Numbered from the stretch's first letter, positions 1-11,563 are shown. The stretch is 64,000 nt of DNA from Liolophura sinensis (GCF_032854445.1 NC_088305.1:26190628-26254627), one strand, 5' to 3'. A program made the numbers and translations. Notes: generated by a model not told the origin, from the letters alone.

Positions 1-1560
1 GGAATTATTATAATAATAATAATAATAATAATAATGCTGAAGCCAACAGAGAGGCGGTCGTGGAGGAGGAATATTATTATAATATTAATAATGCTAAAGC
101 CAACATTGAGGCGGTCGTGGAGGAGGAATTATTATAATAATAATAATGCTAAAGACAGCATTGAGGCGGTCGTGGAGGAGGAATTATTATAATAATGCTA
201 AAGCCAACATAGAGGCGGCCGTGGAGGAGGAAATTATTATAATAATAATAATGCTAAAGCCAACACTGAGGTGATCGTGGAGGAGGAATTATTATTATAT
301 AATAATGCTAAAGCCAGCATTGAGGCGGTCGTGGAGGAGGAATTATAATAATAATAATAATGCTAAAACCAACATTGAGGCGGTCGTGGAGGAGGAAATA
401 TTATAATAATGCTAAAGCCAACATTGAGGCGGTCGTGGAGGAGGAATTATTATAATAATAATAATGCTAAAGCCAACACTGAGGCGGTCGTTGAGAAGGA
501 ATTATTATTATAATAATAATAATGCTAAAGCCAACACTGAGGCGGTCGTGGAGGAGGAATTATTATAATAATAATAATAATAATAATAATGCTGAAGCCA
601 ACAGAGAGGCGGTCGTGGAGGAGGAATTATTATAATAATAATAATGTTAAAGCCAGCATTGAGGCGGTCGTGGAGGAGGAATTATTATAATAATAATAAT
701 GCTAAAGTCAGCATTGAGGCGGTCGTGGAGGAGGAATTATAATAATAATAATAATGCTAAAGCCAACAGAGAGGCGGTCGTGGAGGAGGAATTATTATAA
801 TAATAATAATGCTAAAGCCAACACTGAGGCGGTCGTGGAGGAGGAATTATAATAATAATAATAATGCTAAAGCCAGCATTGAGGCGGTCGTGGAGGAGGA
901 ATTATAATAATAATAATAATGCTGAAGCCAACAGAGAGGCGGTCGTGGAGGAGGAATTATTATAATAATAATAATGCTAAAGCCAGCATTGAGGCAGTCG
1001 TGGAGGAGGAATTATTATAATAATAATAATGCTAAAGCCAACATTGAGGCGGTCGTGGAGGAGGAATTATAATAATAATAATAATGCTAAAGCCAACAGA
1101 GAGGCGGTCGTGGAGGAGGAATTATAATAATAATAATGCTAAAGCTGCATTGAGGCGGTCGTGGAGGAGGAATTATTTAATAATAATAATGCTAAAGCCA
1201 ACATTGAGGCGGTCGTGGAGGGGGAATTATTATAATAATAATAATGCTAAAGCCAACACTGAGGCGGGTCGTGGAGGAGGAATTATTATAATAATAATAA
1301 TGCTAAAGCCAACATTGAGGCGGTCGTGGAGGAGGAAATATTATAATAATGCTAAAGCCAACATTGAGGCGGTCGGAGGAGGAATTATTATAATAATAAT
1401 AATGCTAAAGCCAACACTGAGGCGGTCGTTGAGAAGGAATTATTATTATAATAATAATAATGCTAAAGCCAACATTGAGGCGGTCGTGGAGGAGTAAAGG
1501 CTTTATAATAATAATAATGCTAAAACCAACACTGAGGCGGTCGTGGAGGAGTAAAGGCTT
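1..1560. repeat. Composite minisatellite, 28 units, with TAA microsatellite spacers
   Basis: A 36-bp conserved core (gctaaagcc...aacattgaggcgg...tcgtggaggaggaa) alternates with an AT-only spacer of variable (TAA/ATA) copy number, giving units of about 48-65 bp. I count 28 core copies; the left edge is cut by the window. Core variants recur (aacatt, aacact, aacaga, agcatt, and a cgttgagaagg form), so units can be told apart. The array ends at about 1560 in two units that carry a different 3' end (gaggagtaaaggcttt). One frame of the core reads AKANIEAVVEEE, but the spacer adds stops, so I do not call it coding. Confidence 0.97.
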
Positions 1561-1870
1561 TATAATAACAGGTTAACACTTCCTAAAGAACTGTCAAACT
1601 TAACACATTAAACATTAATTAGAAAATCCGTGATTTAACAATATCTTGTGTTCAAATTAACAGTTTCAGATTTTGTTTTCTGCATAATGTTTAAAAGCTT
1701 ATTATCTAATTTATGCTAACAGCTACAAACAATAACAGCGCGACGAAACACTAAGATTTTTTTGTAAAATTCATATGTTACAGCATTTCAATATGTTTCT
1801 ATTATTTTACCACTTACAAAATATTGCCATGTTAACATCTGCATTTTAGAGTTTAGTAGATTCTTACAAA
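1561..1870. other. AT-rich stretch, nothing recognised
   Basis: AT-rich unique-looking sequence between the minisatellite and the first SINE. I see no exon, repeat or RNA gene. Confidence 0.5.
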
Positions 1871-2140
1871 TATTTATTTATGTGACATGTTTTACACCAT
1901 ATTCAAGAATATTTCACTTATACGATGGAGGCCAGCATTATGTTGGGAGGAAACCGGGCAGAGCGGGGGGGGGGGGGGGGGGAACCCACAACCATACACA
2001 GGTTACTGAAAGACCGTCCCACGCACGGCCGGAGACGAAGCCGGCATGAGCTGGACTTGAATTAACAGCGACTGCACTATTGGGAGGCTCCTGGGTCATT
2101 GTGCCTCGCTAGCATGCTAAGCACTTCGGCTACGGAGGCG
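1871..2140 (-). repeat. SINE-A copy, diverged, with 18-G expansion
   Basis: Minus-strand copy of the commonest SINE here. It reads from the TTTATTTA tail through the motif aagaatatttcacttatacg, the ggccagcattatg block and the body, to a degraded tRNA-like head. At 1965-1982 the G-rich segment normally reading cccgggggaaaccc has become a run of 18 G. Confidence 0.9.
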
Positions 2141-2868
2141 TCACACACGAAGAAGACGCATCGTGACCGTATATGCATGCTTGCATGACCTATTCTCTTT
2201 TCGACCTCGACAAAGGTATATTCTGAGGAAAGTTTCGAGGGATCAGAAATCCAGCTCACTGACAAAAATTACGGGCGCCTTGGGTTTAAATTAGAATGAT
2301 ATATTTATCCATTACGAAATACAGTACTACCGCCATGTGTTCGTAATCAGTAAACGGCATGGGGTGTGTTCAGTTAAGCTCCCCCCGCACACGCTATCCC
2401 GGGTCAAAACAAACAACAATCGCTTGATCAAAATTCTTTTTGAAATTCTGTCAGTGTTTGGTTTCCGCCTGCGCAATATCAAATTCCAGCTGGATGGGGT
2501 TTCTACTAGCGCCCTCCTACGGCTGAGTATATTGGAGGGTGAAATGCTTCAAAGCAGGCTAATTGCCTTAAAAATGGGATATGTCAATTTTAATGGAAAA
2601 CAACCTTCCCTGATTAGGAATACACTAATGCGGGTTAAAGTGAATGTAGATTGTCTCAATGTGGGCTGTCTTGTGCAATTCCAATTAATCTATGGGCCAT
2701 CTGAGCTAATCATATTGCGGCACAGCAAATGTTCTACGTTCAATCTATGCAATATTCACCCGATGACCGGGGCCGCCCAAGATGAGAGGGGGCAAATCGC
2801 TGGTTCGCTGCGACTAATATAACTTGCGCCTATGACGTCGCAAGTTCGAATCCAGCTATCGTATTATG
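2141..2868. other. Unassigned stretch with one long open frame
   Basis: A plus-strand open frame (2337-2822, 161 codons) has no motif I recognise, no splice context and no homologous copy in the window. At about 2845 the sequence gttcgaatcc resembles a tRNA B box, so this may be an old SINE or transposon relic. I do not call a gene. Confidence 0.4.
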
Positions 2869-2882
2869 GGTATGCCTGAGAA

Positions 2883-3145
2883 TTTATTATTTATTTGATT
2901 GGTGTTTTATGTCGTACTCAAGAATATTTCACTTATACGACGGCGGCCAGCATTATGGTGGGAGGAAACCGGGCACAGCCCGGAAGAAACCGCAACCATC
3001 CGCAGGTTGCTGGTAGACCTTCGCACGTACGGCCGGAGAGGAAGCCAGCATGAGCTGGACTTGAACTCACAGCGACCGCATTGGTGAGAGACACTGGGTC
3101 ATTACGCTGTGCTAGCGCGCTAACCAACTGAGCCACGGAGGCCCC
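2883..3145 (-). repeat. SINE-A, full-length, with target-site duplication
   Basis: Near-complete minus-strand SINE-A. The tRNA-like head at 3145-3050 includes the A-box region (tggctcagttgg on the minus strand) and a B-box-like gagttcaagtcc, followed by the body and the shared 3' tail ending in ATTT repeats. It is flanked by a 14-bp direct repeat, ggtatgcctgagaa, at 2869-2882 and 3146-3159. This is the expected signature of LINE-mediated retroposition. Confidence 0.95.
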
Positions 3146-3159
3146 GGTATGCCTGAGAA

Positions 3160-3494
3160 AATGGCCATTTTAACTGTAAATGATATAAATTAGATAGTCA
3201 GTATACATCTTTAGCTATAGTAACGAATTTTATTTAGGGTATAGTATTGACTTTTAAATTTGATAAATGAAAGAGACACTATAAAATCATAACTTTTCCA
3301 ACCCTCAAATCACATTCATATTTAGACCACACTTTGGTAGATTTAAAAAAAATAATAAAGAAATACTTAAAAAGGCCGCGCATAGTTATAATTTTAGCGA
3401 AGTTCTTTGGACTACATACGAAATCAAAATCATGAAGCCGCATGTAAAATTGCCTGTGAAATGACCCATTATACGAGAATCAACGTTTTTCCAC
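3160..3494. other. AT-rich spacer, nothing recognised
   Basis: No exon, repeat motif or RNA gene seen. Confidence 0.5.
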
Positions 3495-4091
3495 AACTGG
3501 GGTCAGTTCTAGTTCAATTAAATTAAACGTTGAGGGTCTATTTCAACAATTTCTGATATTTACCTGCCTCAACGTGTTTTGAATTCAAAAACTCGGCAGG
3601 TCCATTCAGCTTAGGACTTTCGCATCGAAGTTGCCGTTGAATCCACTCCAAAACTGCGGCACACACCGATTTCTAGTGAGGACTAAGAAGATATGGTCCT
3701 TTTCGATAATTCCTGCAAGTTTCAATCAATTTCAGACGAGTGACATGCAGAAAATCTGATAAAGTGGTGATTTTTCTCTCTTCAAAATCGCGGCGTGCAT
3801 GCACGACGCATTGGGTTCATACAAAATCCGGATTTTAGCTGAGGCCACGGGCAGAAAACGTGGATAACGAAGCAGTTGCGCACATGATAGCCGGAAGCCT
3901 TAACTGGAACCTTCAGAAGCGTGTGCCGCAGTTCTGCGTGGACTTGACGACCAAAATCGTCCCACAAATTGCCTTGCGGAATAGGAATGCTGTGTTTTTT
4001 TAATTCCATGATTAAACTTTGAGGCAGGTAAGTATCAGAAACTGCTGAAAATAGACGTCAACTTTTAATTCAATTGAACTGGGGTCAGTTC
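3495..4091. mobile_element. 597-bp inverted-repeat element (MITE-like)
   Basis: The left arm (about 3510-3572) and right arm (about 4019-4076) are imperfect inverted repeats of about 60 bp. Both read, in opposite orientation, ttcaatt(g/a)aattaaa through tctgatacttacctgcctca. The outer edges carry the same 15-bp sequence, aactggggtcagttc, in direct orientation at 3495-3509 and 4077-4091. It could be a long target-site duplication or a terminal sub-repeat, because it is itself a hairpin (gaactg/cagttc). The interior is less AT-rich and has a 75-codon minus-strand frame with no recognised transposase motif. Confidence 0.75.
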
Positions 4092-4984
4092 AAGCGGCCT
4101 TCTAATTTTGCTACGAAATTTTGAATTAATTTTCCCAGAAGAAGTACTATATATGTATTTATATATTTATAAAGTCCATATAGAAACGGACAACAGCCTT
4201 TCCTGTGAGTATATTTAAATGCATAGTTTGGCAAAGTTCTATCTCGTCAACATAGGGTACCTACTACATACACCTACAAATATACAGCATCTGAAGTTGG
4301 CAGTTATCTTTCCCATTTCGTCAAAATACGCCCATCGTAAATGGCAATCATAAATTATGTCAAATTAAGAACGCTGGGCCATGTGTGTAGATGCTGAAGA
4401 TCCCCGTACGACTCACAAGCGTGTTTGGGTTTTAATATAGCCTTCGTCTCAGTGTGCCCGGGGGATATATTTGTACAGGCTCAGCGTGTTACAGGGTTGA
4501 ATTGACGTTGAACCGACCCTGGTGGTCTTGAACTTGACACGCTACATGTGATAGCAATGCCATTATCGCTGACGAAGAACCAGACCCACACGTGTCGTCA
4601 TTGGTAACGAAATAGTGTGTTATATGGCACTTGAAGGAACACTCTTGTAAATCAACATCGCGTTGGAAATGGAAGGGGTGAAGTTTGTTGCGAAAGAAGA
4701 AAGGCATTATCCATCATATTTCACCAGATAATTCGCTCCCCTGACACTTGATTCCTTTGAAGTTTTATACCAGACTTATACTTAGGCATATACAATCTAC
4801 TGAAAGAGAAAGCCCTTGAAGCATTGGTTATAATATTGCTCAAAGCTAACACACGAGTACTCGCAGCCATGATATGGCTACATGATGCTACCAATATGGC
4901 GTTTAGCCCTAAGCATTCATTCATTCGAATAGCTCGAATTATATTAAAGAAAAAAGATAAGAACATTGAATTGCATCTAAAATG
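4092..4984. other. No gene recognised
   Basis: Moderately AT-rich sequence. A 72-codon minus-strand frame at 4489-4707 has an amino-acid-like composition but no recognised domain and no clear splice sites. I leave it uncalled. Confidence 0.4.
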
Positions 4985-5160
4985 CCTAGACTTTTGTCAA
5001 CCAATTCGTAAACCAATCGTCAAACATAACGGACGCTCCTTACTCGCAAGACAAATTTCCAAAACAGTCTTTAGCGGAAATCACCAAGAATAAAGAAAGT
5101 AGATATCTTTAGGACGAGATTCATGTAACGCGACGCAGTGCAAACTTGTACTCCTTTAAC
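4985..5160 (+). repeat. Diverged copy of dispersed repeat X
   Basis: Shares with the copy starting at about 5230 the ordered motifs aaaccaatcgtcaa, acaaatttccaaaac, accaagaa(c/t)aaagaaag and acgagattcatg, but is more diverged. It lies directly upstream of that copy. Confidence 0.5.
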
Positions 5161-5229
5161 CCAGCGCGAGGAGACACATGTAGGCGTGATGTGGCAGAAA
5201 TTTCGTTCAGAGCTATGCTAATCTAGGCG

Positions 5230-5640
5230 ATAAGACAAACATTTGTATACCAGACGTCAACCAAAATGAACGTTCTACGTCAATAACGTTCAACACAAAC
5301 CACCAAAGAACTAAGAAAGTCTACAAAGTACCACATTAAGACGGAGTCATACAAACAGAAGCAGTTAACAGTTTTCAGTAATATCAGAATTTCGCAAAGG
5401 GTTCAAGGTGAATGAATGAAATCAGTATTCGAATCGTGTACCATGCAAGTATATAAGTTGTCGATAATCAAAATATGTATGTCAGTTGTGGGTTGGTTGC
5501 AACTGTGCATATATCCAACGTTGCCATCTAATTCAGTCTGGAGAATATACGACTCACAGCCCTCTTGCTACAGGGAATTAGACACAGATATGAAGCAGTG
5601 TCGTACGCAAGGAAAACCAAAACAGACTTCCCAGCGGGTT
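5230..5640 (+). repeat. Dispersed repeat X, best-preserved copy
   Basis: Four or more related segments occur in the window. The ordered blocks are: cgtcaaccaa, acgttcaacacaaacc, ccaaagaactaagaaag, acggagtcatacaaacag, cagttaacagttttcag, then gaatcgtgtacca and a run ending near atatccaacgtt. The same order occurs at 42820-43140 (plus), 36360-36600 (minus) and, partly, at 31735-31830. The class is unknown. No terminal repeat or protein motif is seen. Confidence 0.7.
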
Positions 5641-7149
5641 AAATGGGTCACACTGATTTAGCACTGTCAGTCTGCATAGAGAAACACAAGTTAGTCTGTA
5701 TATCGTTACATGAGTTGTTTGGAAAGATAAGAGGCTTGTTCAGTATTCCGTTAATAGAATACTAGTAACACAGACTGAGCCTTTATCGCAGAAACTGTCA
5801 GATAAGTGTAAAAGATCAGTAGGTTATTTAAAGCAAAACACTGCAAGGCTTGTTTTTTTTATATGAAAAAGTTACATTGTCTTAAACACTAGTCTCTTCC
5901 AAACGTTGCAATTAAGAATACCATGTGATATCTCTTGCTAAAGAACAGTACATGCCAAGATTATACAAATCCGATTCGTCGTTATATACACGTACTCGTT
6001 AAAGTGCTCATATATAACATTAATATAACAATCTTAGTAAAGATGTTTTTTTTATAAAGTCTGGGTATGCGATATTAAAGTAAAACATAACATAACGAGA
6101 TTACGTTTGGCAGACGTTCGGTATAGTGATAGTTATTTTTAGGATGAAATTAAATTGTAGGCCTATGCGTATAATAGTGACGAACGAAAGAAACCATCCA
6201 TTTTTAAATTGATCACGTTTTCCTGAAAAAGGCTTTTATCATGTTTGGGAGGCTTTGGAAATGATTTAAGTTATATATAAAACAGTCCTAGCCAATGTTA
6301 GATTTACTCTCGTTTAATTATATGTCACTTTCGTATTCTTTCGCTCGTGAGTAAATGTATATATACATACGGACACTTGTCACACTCTTATTCATACATG
6401 ATAATTGCAAGCTTCTTGTGATAAGTTCCCTTCAACGATGTATTTTAATTTTTCAAGTTCTTTAACTTTTAAGTACACAATAATTTAAACCAGGTTAAAT
6501 ATAAAAAGTATCATTTTTCTTTTTTGGTAGTGATAATGTTATTCTCATGTATATTGTAAATGACGTCATTTGTAAACAGTACAGGAATTTTTTGTGAAGA
6601 AATAAGTAGACCATCAACGTTTCTGTACGTATTCTGTATTAAACTGTTTATATTATACACATATATGTTAAAAATACAATTCCCACCATTCTTTTGGTTA
6701 TACATTCATGAACACTTGTACATCCACGAAAGGACGCCCGCACGCATGCGCCATCCTCAGACGTTGATTGCTGCGATCACCGTGCGGTTAATAGTTTCGT
6801 ATATATGTGCATATAGACATAGAACACGTGCATAAGCACAAATGCACTTGAGTAGCTCCTACGACCCGCCTAAGCCCTGGAAAGCGTTGGCGAACAACTT
6901 AGAAGAGCGAAAAAAAAGAAGGGATAGTGGATTGCTTCCTCAGCGGCTGTCTGAATTTTTGTTTAGTTTCTCAGGGTGTAAATTACGAACTCGATTAAGA
7001 TGGGAAGGATTCTTTTCAATTTGTCTGGGAAAAAAGATACCCATAACATGCAATTTAGTGTTACTGAATGCCTTCATTATGAAATGATCATCCATGATAA
7101 CCCACTGAGTCATTGCACATGTACACAAAGGGGCCTGCGTGAGTGATGG
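5641..7149. other. AT-rich, no gene recognised
   Basis: Mostly AT-rich sequence. A full CRE-type palindrome TGACGTCA occurs at 6561-6568. A plus-strand open frame at about 6842-7087 is not supported by splice sites or known motifs. Confidence 0.4.
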
Positions 7150-7400
7150 GGTTAGCACGCCTGCACAGCGCAACGACGCAGAAGCCTTATACCAATGTGG
7201 TCGCTGTGAGTTCAAGTCCAGCTAATGCTGGCTTCCTCTCCGGCCGTACGTGGGAAAGTCTACCAGCAAACTTGCGGATGCTCGTGGGTTTCCCCCGGGC
7301 TCTGCCTGGTTTCCTCCCATCATAACGCTGGCCGCCACAGTATAAGTGAAATATTCTTGAGTACGACGTAAACCGACAATCAAAGAAAATAAATAAATAC
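7150..7400 (+). repeat. SINE-A, nearly full-length
   Basis: Plus-strand SINE-A with a partly degraded tRNA-like head (gttagcacgc..., gagttcaagtcc), the cggccgtacgtggg body, the ggtttcctccca block and the tail ataagtgaaatattcttgag, ending in AAATAAATAAA. Confidence 0.92.
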
Positions 7401-7489
7401 ACGTGTACATGCAATTTGACATACCTGGAACATGGATTCGTAACCGTCTTCGGTATAACCTGTAAGAACAAAGGATACCATAGAACTAA

Positions 7490-7710
7490 TCTCATTTATT
7501 CATTCATTCATTGGAAATGCGATTCAGTCAAATATCTATTTTCCTTTCCCATACCCCTATTCATTGATTCGTTGAAATATTCTTCCATCCATATTTTCAT
7601 AAAATTATTCATTCGTTTATTAAAACATTCATTTACATATTCATTCATTCGTTGAAACAAATATTCGATGATCCATTTAAACATTCGTTCATATATTTAT
7701 TCATTCGAAC
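7490..7710. repeat. Degenerate ATTC-type microsatellite
   Basis: Dispersed runs of TTCATTCATTC and CATTCGTT, diverged over about 220 bp. Confidence 0.85.
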
Positions 7711-7760
7711 ATGTCATTCATATTTTCCTGTTATGCATTGATTTACTTATCATAAACATA

Positions 7761-7922
7761 CTAAATGAACAGTGTGTCGATTTGTCCGAACAAGACATGA
7801 ATTGCAGCCGGCTGCTCCCTTAAATCACGAGCTTTATCATGCTCCTGGAGATGTGTGATTGCTTCGTCCCATCTGTGATCTGCTAAATTCCTCCGACCAT
7901 AAAGCCGACCACCGGCATACAA
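7761..7922 (-). CDS. Possible terminal coding exon or repeat-borne open frame
   Basis: On the minus strand an acceptor-like tatagcctctttcag ends at 7923. It is followed by 53 sense codons and a TAG at 7763-7761. The frame carries the charged, helix-like stretch RWDEAITHLQEHDKARDLRE. It has no ATG, so it would be missed by start-based ORF calling. It lies on the strand and side where further exons of the SDR gene are expected, but it does not look like an SDR C-terminus. No donor-bearing partner exon was found. It may equally be part of a dispersed repeat. I recognise no family. Confidence 0.3.
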   Translation of the reverse strand: MYAGGRLYGRRNLADHRWDEAITHLQEHDKARDLREQPAAIHVLFGQIDTLFI

Positions 7923-9870
7923 CTGAAAGAGGCTATACTAACCAAGTGAGTCAAAACTATGGCCAGATGAGTTTCATGAATCAGGTGATCTGGTCATATG
8001 TTTTTTGAGTTGAATTAGCTCAATTACATAACTCAGACTTTTTTGTCAGTTGACTTAAGCTTTCTTCTCAGGGTGTCGACTACTGAGCCTCACATGTCCA
8101 ACGAAATGAAAACTACTTCAGCATTACCTGGCGTGAGCGATCGTCCACAAATAAACCACAAATAATCTCAAATACTTTACACACGATCTCTGTCATTGAA
8201 TTTGGTAACATTTGGCCCGTACCCACCCCCAGCTTCGTTAATTGTCACTATCTTTACAGCAAAGACCTCTGCATGCGTTTATCAAAATGAATATAACAAA
8301 GGAACCACATTTAACCACTCTAAAAACTGGTTCGCATTTATCTAGAGAACAATAGCCCATTTTACAGGAAGTACACATCACGTTTGGACATGAAAAGTCG
8401 GTCAGTGTTATAAAATAATTCGCCAAAAGCGTGAGGAATGCGATACATTTCGTGCGCGAGAACACCAGAAGTACGAAGAAATGAACGAGCTCGTGTCGGG
8501 TTAGTTATTTCGTTCCGCATAATAATGAAGCTAAATATGAGGTCCATCGTGAATGTACATCGCATAAAAGTAGCTGGGGAAAGGTGGAGATATTTAGGCC
8601 ATACAGATGACCTGCACTAGCGGCCATCTTGCATCTCTAACAGTTCAATCCCTTGTCCGCTGGACAAAGATATAGACACCCTCCCTGCCGGATAGATCAT
8701 GTACATGTAATACATGGTCTCAAATGCAAATTATCGATTACATAAAGAACTTAAGTCACTTTTAAAAGTGAACATAAAGTCAGCAACTAAAGGTGAACCT
8801 TTTAACACAATAGTATTCCAGAAATTTTCTAAAAAATTTTCTAAAAAATATTTAAAAAATTATACACTGCTTATCAAGAAAATATTAAGGAAACAATCGT
8901 CAGCACCCAGCCACTCATTTGACGACGCCATTTTGCCATATTATAGCTATCTAGAGTGACGTCACAAAACCTAGGATCTCTCCCGTACCATCGGTATTAA
9001 ACAATGTGACAATGAGAAAATACAACCAAACACGCCTGATACCCCGCACAAGAGTATCAGCTCTGTTTCGTGTTCAAAGAGCCGTTGTTTCTTTTGCTTT
9101 GTCGCTCGGTCTGGGCGATGTTCGTGGACACAGGCGTCGAGTTTTAGCGGTCCCGCTACGTTCTCGACCTGCATAGGTGTAAACATTTCGTCTGGCTGGC
9201 TGCACCGACTTCAGGCAATCCACCGAACATAGCAGGACCTTCTGAATTATAACAGACTCTTTCATTCGGGTTCTGGAGAGATATTTGCGTAATAAATCTG
9301 ACTTTGCTAAGGAAAAATAATATAAAGTCACAATATTTTTCTTTAAGCAATGACTCTCCCGAGGCGGTTTTCTTGCCAGTTCTCCCTGACAGGTTACTGC
9401 AGTATTCTGCCCAACATGTACGCATTGTGACAAGGACAGCCGTTCTCTGTTCCCTGCTCACAAATGTGTGGTTCAAAATGCATCAGCTTAATACTTAAAC
9501 AAAGCGCAAAATCCATTTTATTGCATCGATATCTGTCTATCCACTATAAGAAACCACACTGACAATCGAGAGGGTATAGTTTTTTTAGCGAGTTCATAAC
9601 GTCTTCTACAACATGGCTACTCAACTACACTGTTTATTAGCGCCATGTCCCCATTGCTGAACTTCATCTTCTCGGCTTTCAAACTTTACAGAATTTTTTT
9701 ACATATTTTTCTGTGATAAGTGTGTCATTCTATATCATTTCTCTATGGAAATATAGTGGTAGACTTCATGTTCACTTGAATGTGTTAAGTGGTTAGTTGA
9801 TATACGAGCAGGAAAACAAAACCTCAGCTAGATTTGTGAAGCGAAAGAGCATATATTTTGGCGCACAATA
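7923..9870. other. No gene recognised
   Basis: Several overlapping open frames on both strands at 8360-8620 and 8970-9480 have reasonable composition but no known motif. A CRE-type palindrome TGACGTCA lies at 8957-8964. I found no SDR exon here after looking for the Asn-His-x-Gly-His and Tyr-x-x-x-Lys regions on the minus strand. Confidence 0.4.
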
Positions 9871-9871
9871 T

Positions 9872-9942
9872 TGATTGGTTGACTGATTCATTCATTGACT
9901 GATCGACTGATTGACTGATTGGTTGGTTGATTCATTAAACAT
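9872..9942. repeat. Degenerate GATTGACT simple repeat
   Basis: Short run of ttgattggttgactgattc-type units, mutually diverged. Confidence 0.85.
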
Positions 9943-10580
9943 TAAACGAAGGTGGCAAGAAAATGACTGAGAAAGAACAAATTTCCGTTTTGTACTCCTG
10001 TGATGAGCTGATGTATGTATGTCGAGGTATCCTATGGTAGGGTGGAGTCACTTGCGGTATCGCTATATTGTTAGTATCAAGTACTCTGTATAGACTCTAG
10101 AGACTTGTATTTAATAAAAAATAACTTGAAACACGTATTGTTCACTGATGGAGTCAGTTGCTGTATTGCTATATAACCGAATGATGTGTCTCCATTACGC
10201 CACGTATCTGTTGGGTTCTCGCTCGACGAACCTGCAAATGGGTTCACTCAAAAGACAACTTGCCCTTCTCCATGAGGTCACATGTTCGAATCCAGCTTCA
10301 ACTGAATTAGCTGTGATTTTGTCAATGCGGGTGTATCAGATGCCAGAGCAGGTGCGGTGAGCTCGGCTTTTTCTAAAACGTTTAAGTAAAACTAACCGCC
10401 GTAAGGGCAATTTTCTTGAGAATGGCGTACAAAATCGACCGAAAGTAAATCAAATATACTAAAAGACTTACAGTATACAGAGAATAACAAGAGAAGCGAG
10501 GACAGTGAGAGGCCAATGATCACGCCTAACTGGTGAAATACTGACTCTTGTAAATTTACCTCATGCTGGGTTTTATTTTA
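9943..10580. other. Unassigned; local duplication and a B-box-like site
   Basis: Two related segments (ggtggagtcacttgcggtat near 10040 and gatggagtcagttgctgtat near 10148) indicate a diverged local duplication. Near 10273 gttcgaatcc resembles a tRNA B box and may mark an old SINE. No gene is seen. Confidence 0.4.
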
Positions 10581-10804
10581 ACTTATTTATTTGTTTACTT
10601 ATGTGATTGGTGCTTTACGCCGTGCTCAAGAGTATTTCAAGACGGAGGCCAGTATTATGGTTGGAGGAAACCAAACAGAGCCCGGGGAAAACCCATGACC
10701 ATCCGCAGGTTGCTGGAAGGTCTTCTCTCGTATGGCCAGAGAGGAAACAAGTATGAGCTGAACTTGAACTCACAGTGACCGCATTGGTGAGAGGTTTCTG
10801 GGTT
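10581..10804 (-). repeat. SINE-A, 5'-truncated, diverged
   Basis: Minus-strand SINE-A: tail, the ggaggccagtattatgg block and the body up to the ggtgagagg segment. Most of the tRNA head is missing. Confidence 0.9.
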
Positions 10805-10920
10805 TGATTTTAACTGTCCAAGTAAATACTTAAACACTAGTAAATCACACGCCCTGATCGTAGCACCTGATCTTAAGCAGAACTTGGTAAGCAATGCAGT
10901 ACAGTGAGGATACTTGCAAT

Positions 10921-10972
10921 TTATTAGGCGTTACTGATACTGTAAAATTACTCAAAATGCTGTGTTGTCATC
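10921..10972 (-). repeat. Fragment of dispersed repeat Y
   Basis: ttattaggcgt and attactcaaaatgctgtg continuing through ttgtcatcac are the reverse complement of 15859-15911, about 5 kb away. Confidence 0.8.
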
Positions 10973-11084
10973 ACCTTTAATAAACAAAAATAACATGAAA
11001 CATGCTACGAAGATCCCTTGATGACGCTCACGTGGCCCTCTAACGAAATTTCTTTGAAGGCTACTTGACTTCCACCAGTATAGT

Positions 11085-11238
11085 GTGCGTATCTGTGTGC
11101 GACACGCAGGAAAATTAGCTTGCCAAATTTCGGTGGTTTTCCCCGATACGCTTTGGTATTCAACACCAATAAAACTGACCCGCAATCGCATAAGTGAAAA
11201 ATTCTTAACTTTAGCGTTATACAACAACTACATAAATA
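11085..11238 (+). repeat. SINE-C-like fragment
   Basis: Contains the SINE-C marker agcttgccaaa...ggtggtt, the aataaaactgac block and a tail I derivative (cgcataagtgaaaaattctt) with a short AT tail. Confidence 0.7.
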
Positions 11239-11251
11239 AATATAATTATGA

Positions 11252-11550
11252 GTGAGTGAGTGCTTGGGGTTTAACGTCGTACTTAACATTTTTTCAGTCA
11301 TGTGACGACAAAGGAGTCCTTAGAGTGCATGTAATGTGCTTACTTGTTGCAGGACGGATTTCCACTGCTCTTTTATCTAGTGCTGCTTCACTGAGAAGAC
11401 TTATTGAAGGTAAGTAAGCCGCTCCATCCAAGTTATCATACAGATACGGATCAGCCAATCATTGCACTATCCCCTTAATGCCGAACTCCAAGGTGTGTCT
11501 CAACCTAGGATTGACCCTAAATCTACCGCTCCCAAATTGGATGCTCCGGT
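11252..11550 (-). repeat. SINE-B with 13-bp target-site duplication
   Basis: Minus-strand SINE-B reading from the (GAGT)n tail and gcttggggtttaacgtcgta to the tRNA-like end at 11550. It is flanked by aatataattatga at 11239-11251 and 11551-11563, so both ends are defined. It inserted beside the AT tail of the SINE-C fragment. Confidence 0.93.
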
Positions 11551-11563
11551 AATATAATTATGA

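Noticed and set aside
1084-1497. 137-codon frame across the first minisatellite
   Set aside because: It is produced by the repeat unit; adjacent units are in different frames and carry spacer stops.
2337-2822. 161-codon single-exon frame
   Set aside because: No motif, no start or splice context and a B-box-like site downstream; a chance or relic frame is more likely than a gene.
6561-6568. CRE palindrome as a promoter marker
   Set aside because: An isolated motif in AT-rich DNA without a nearby exon or donor; an 8-bp palindrome is expected occasionally by chance. The same holds for 8957-8964.
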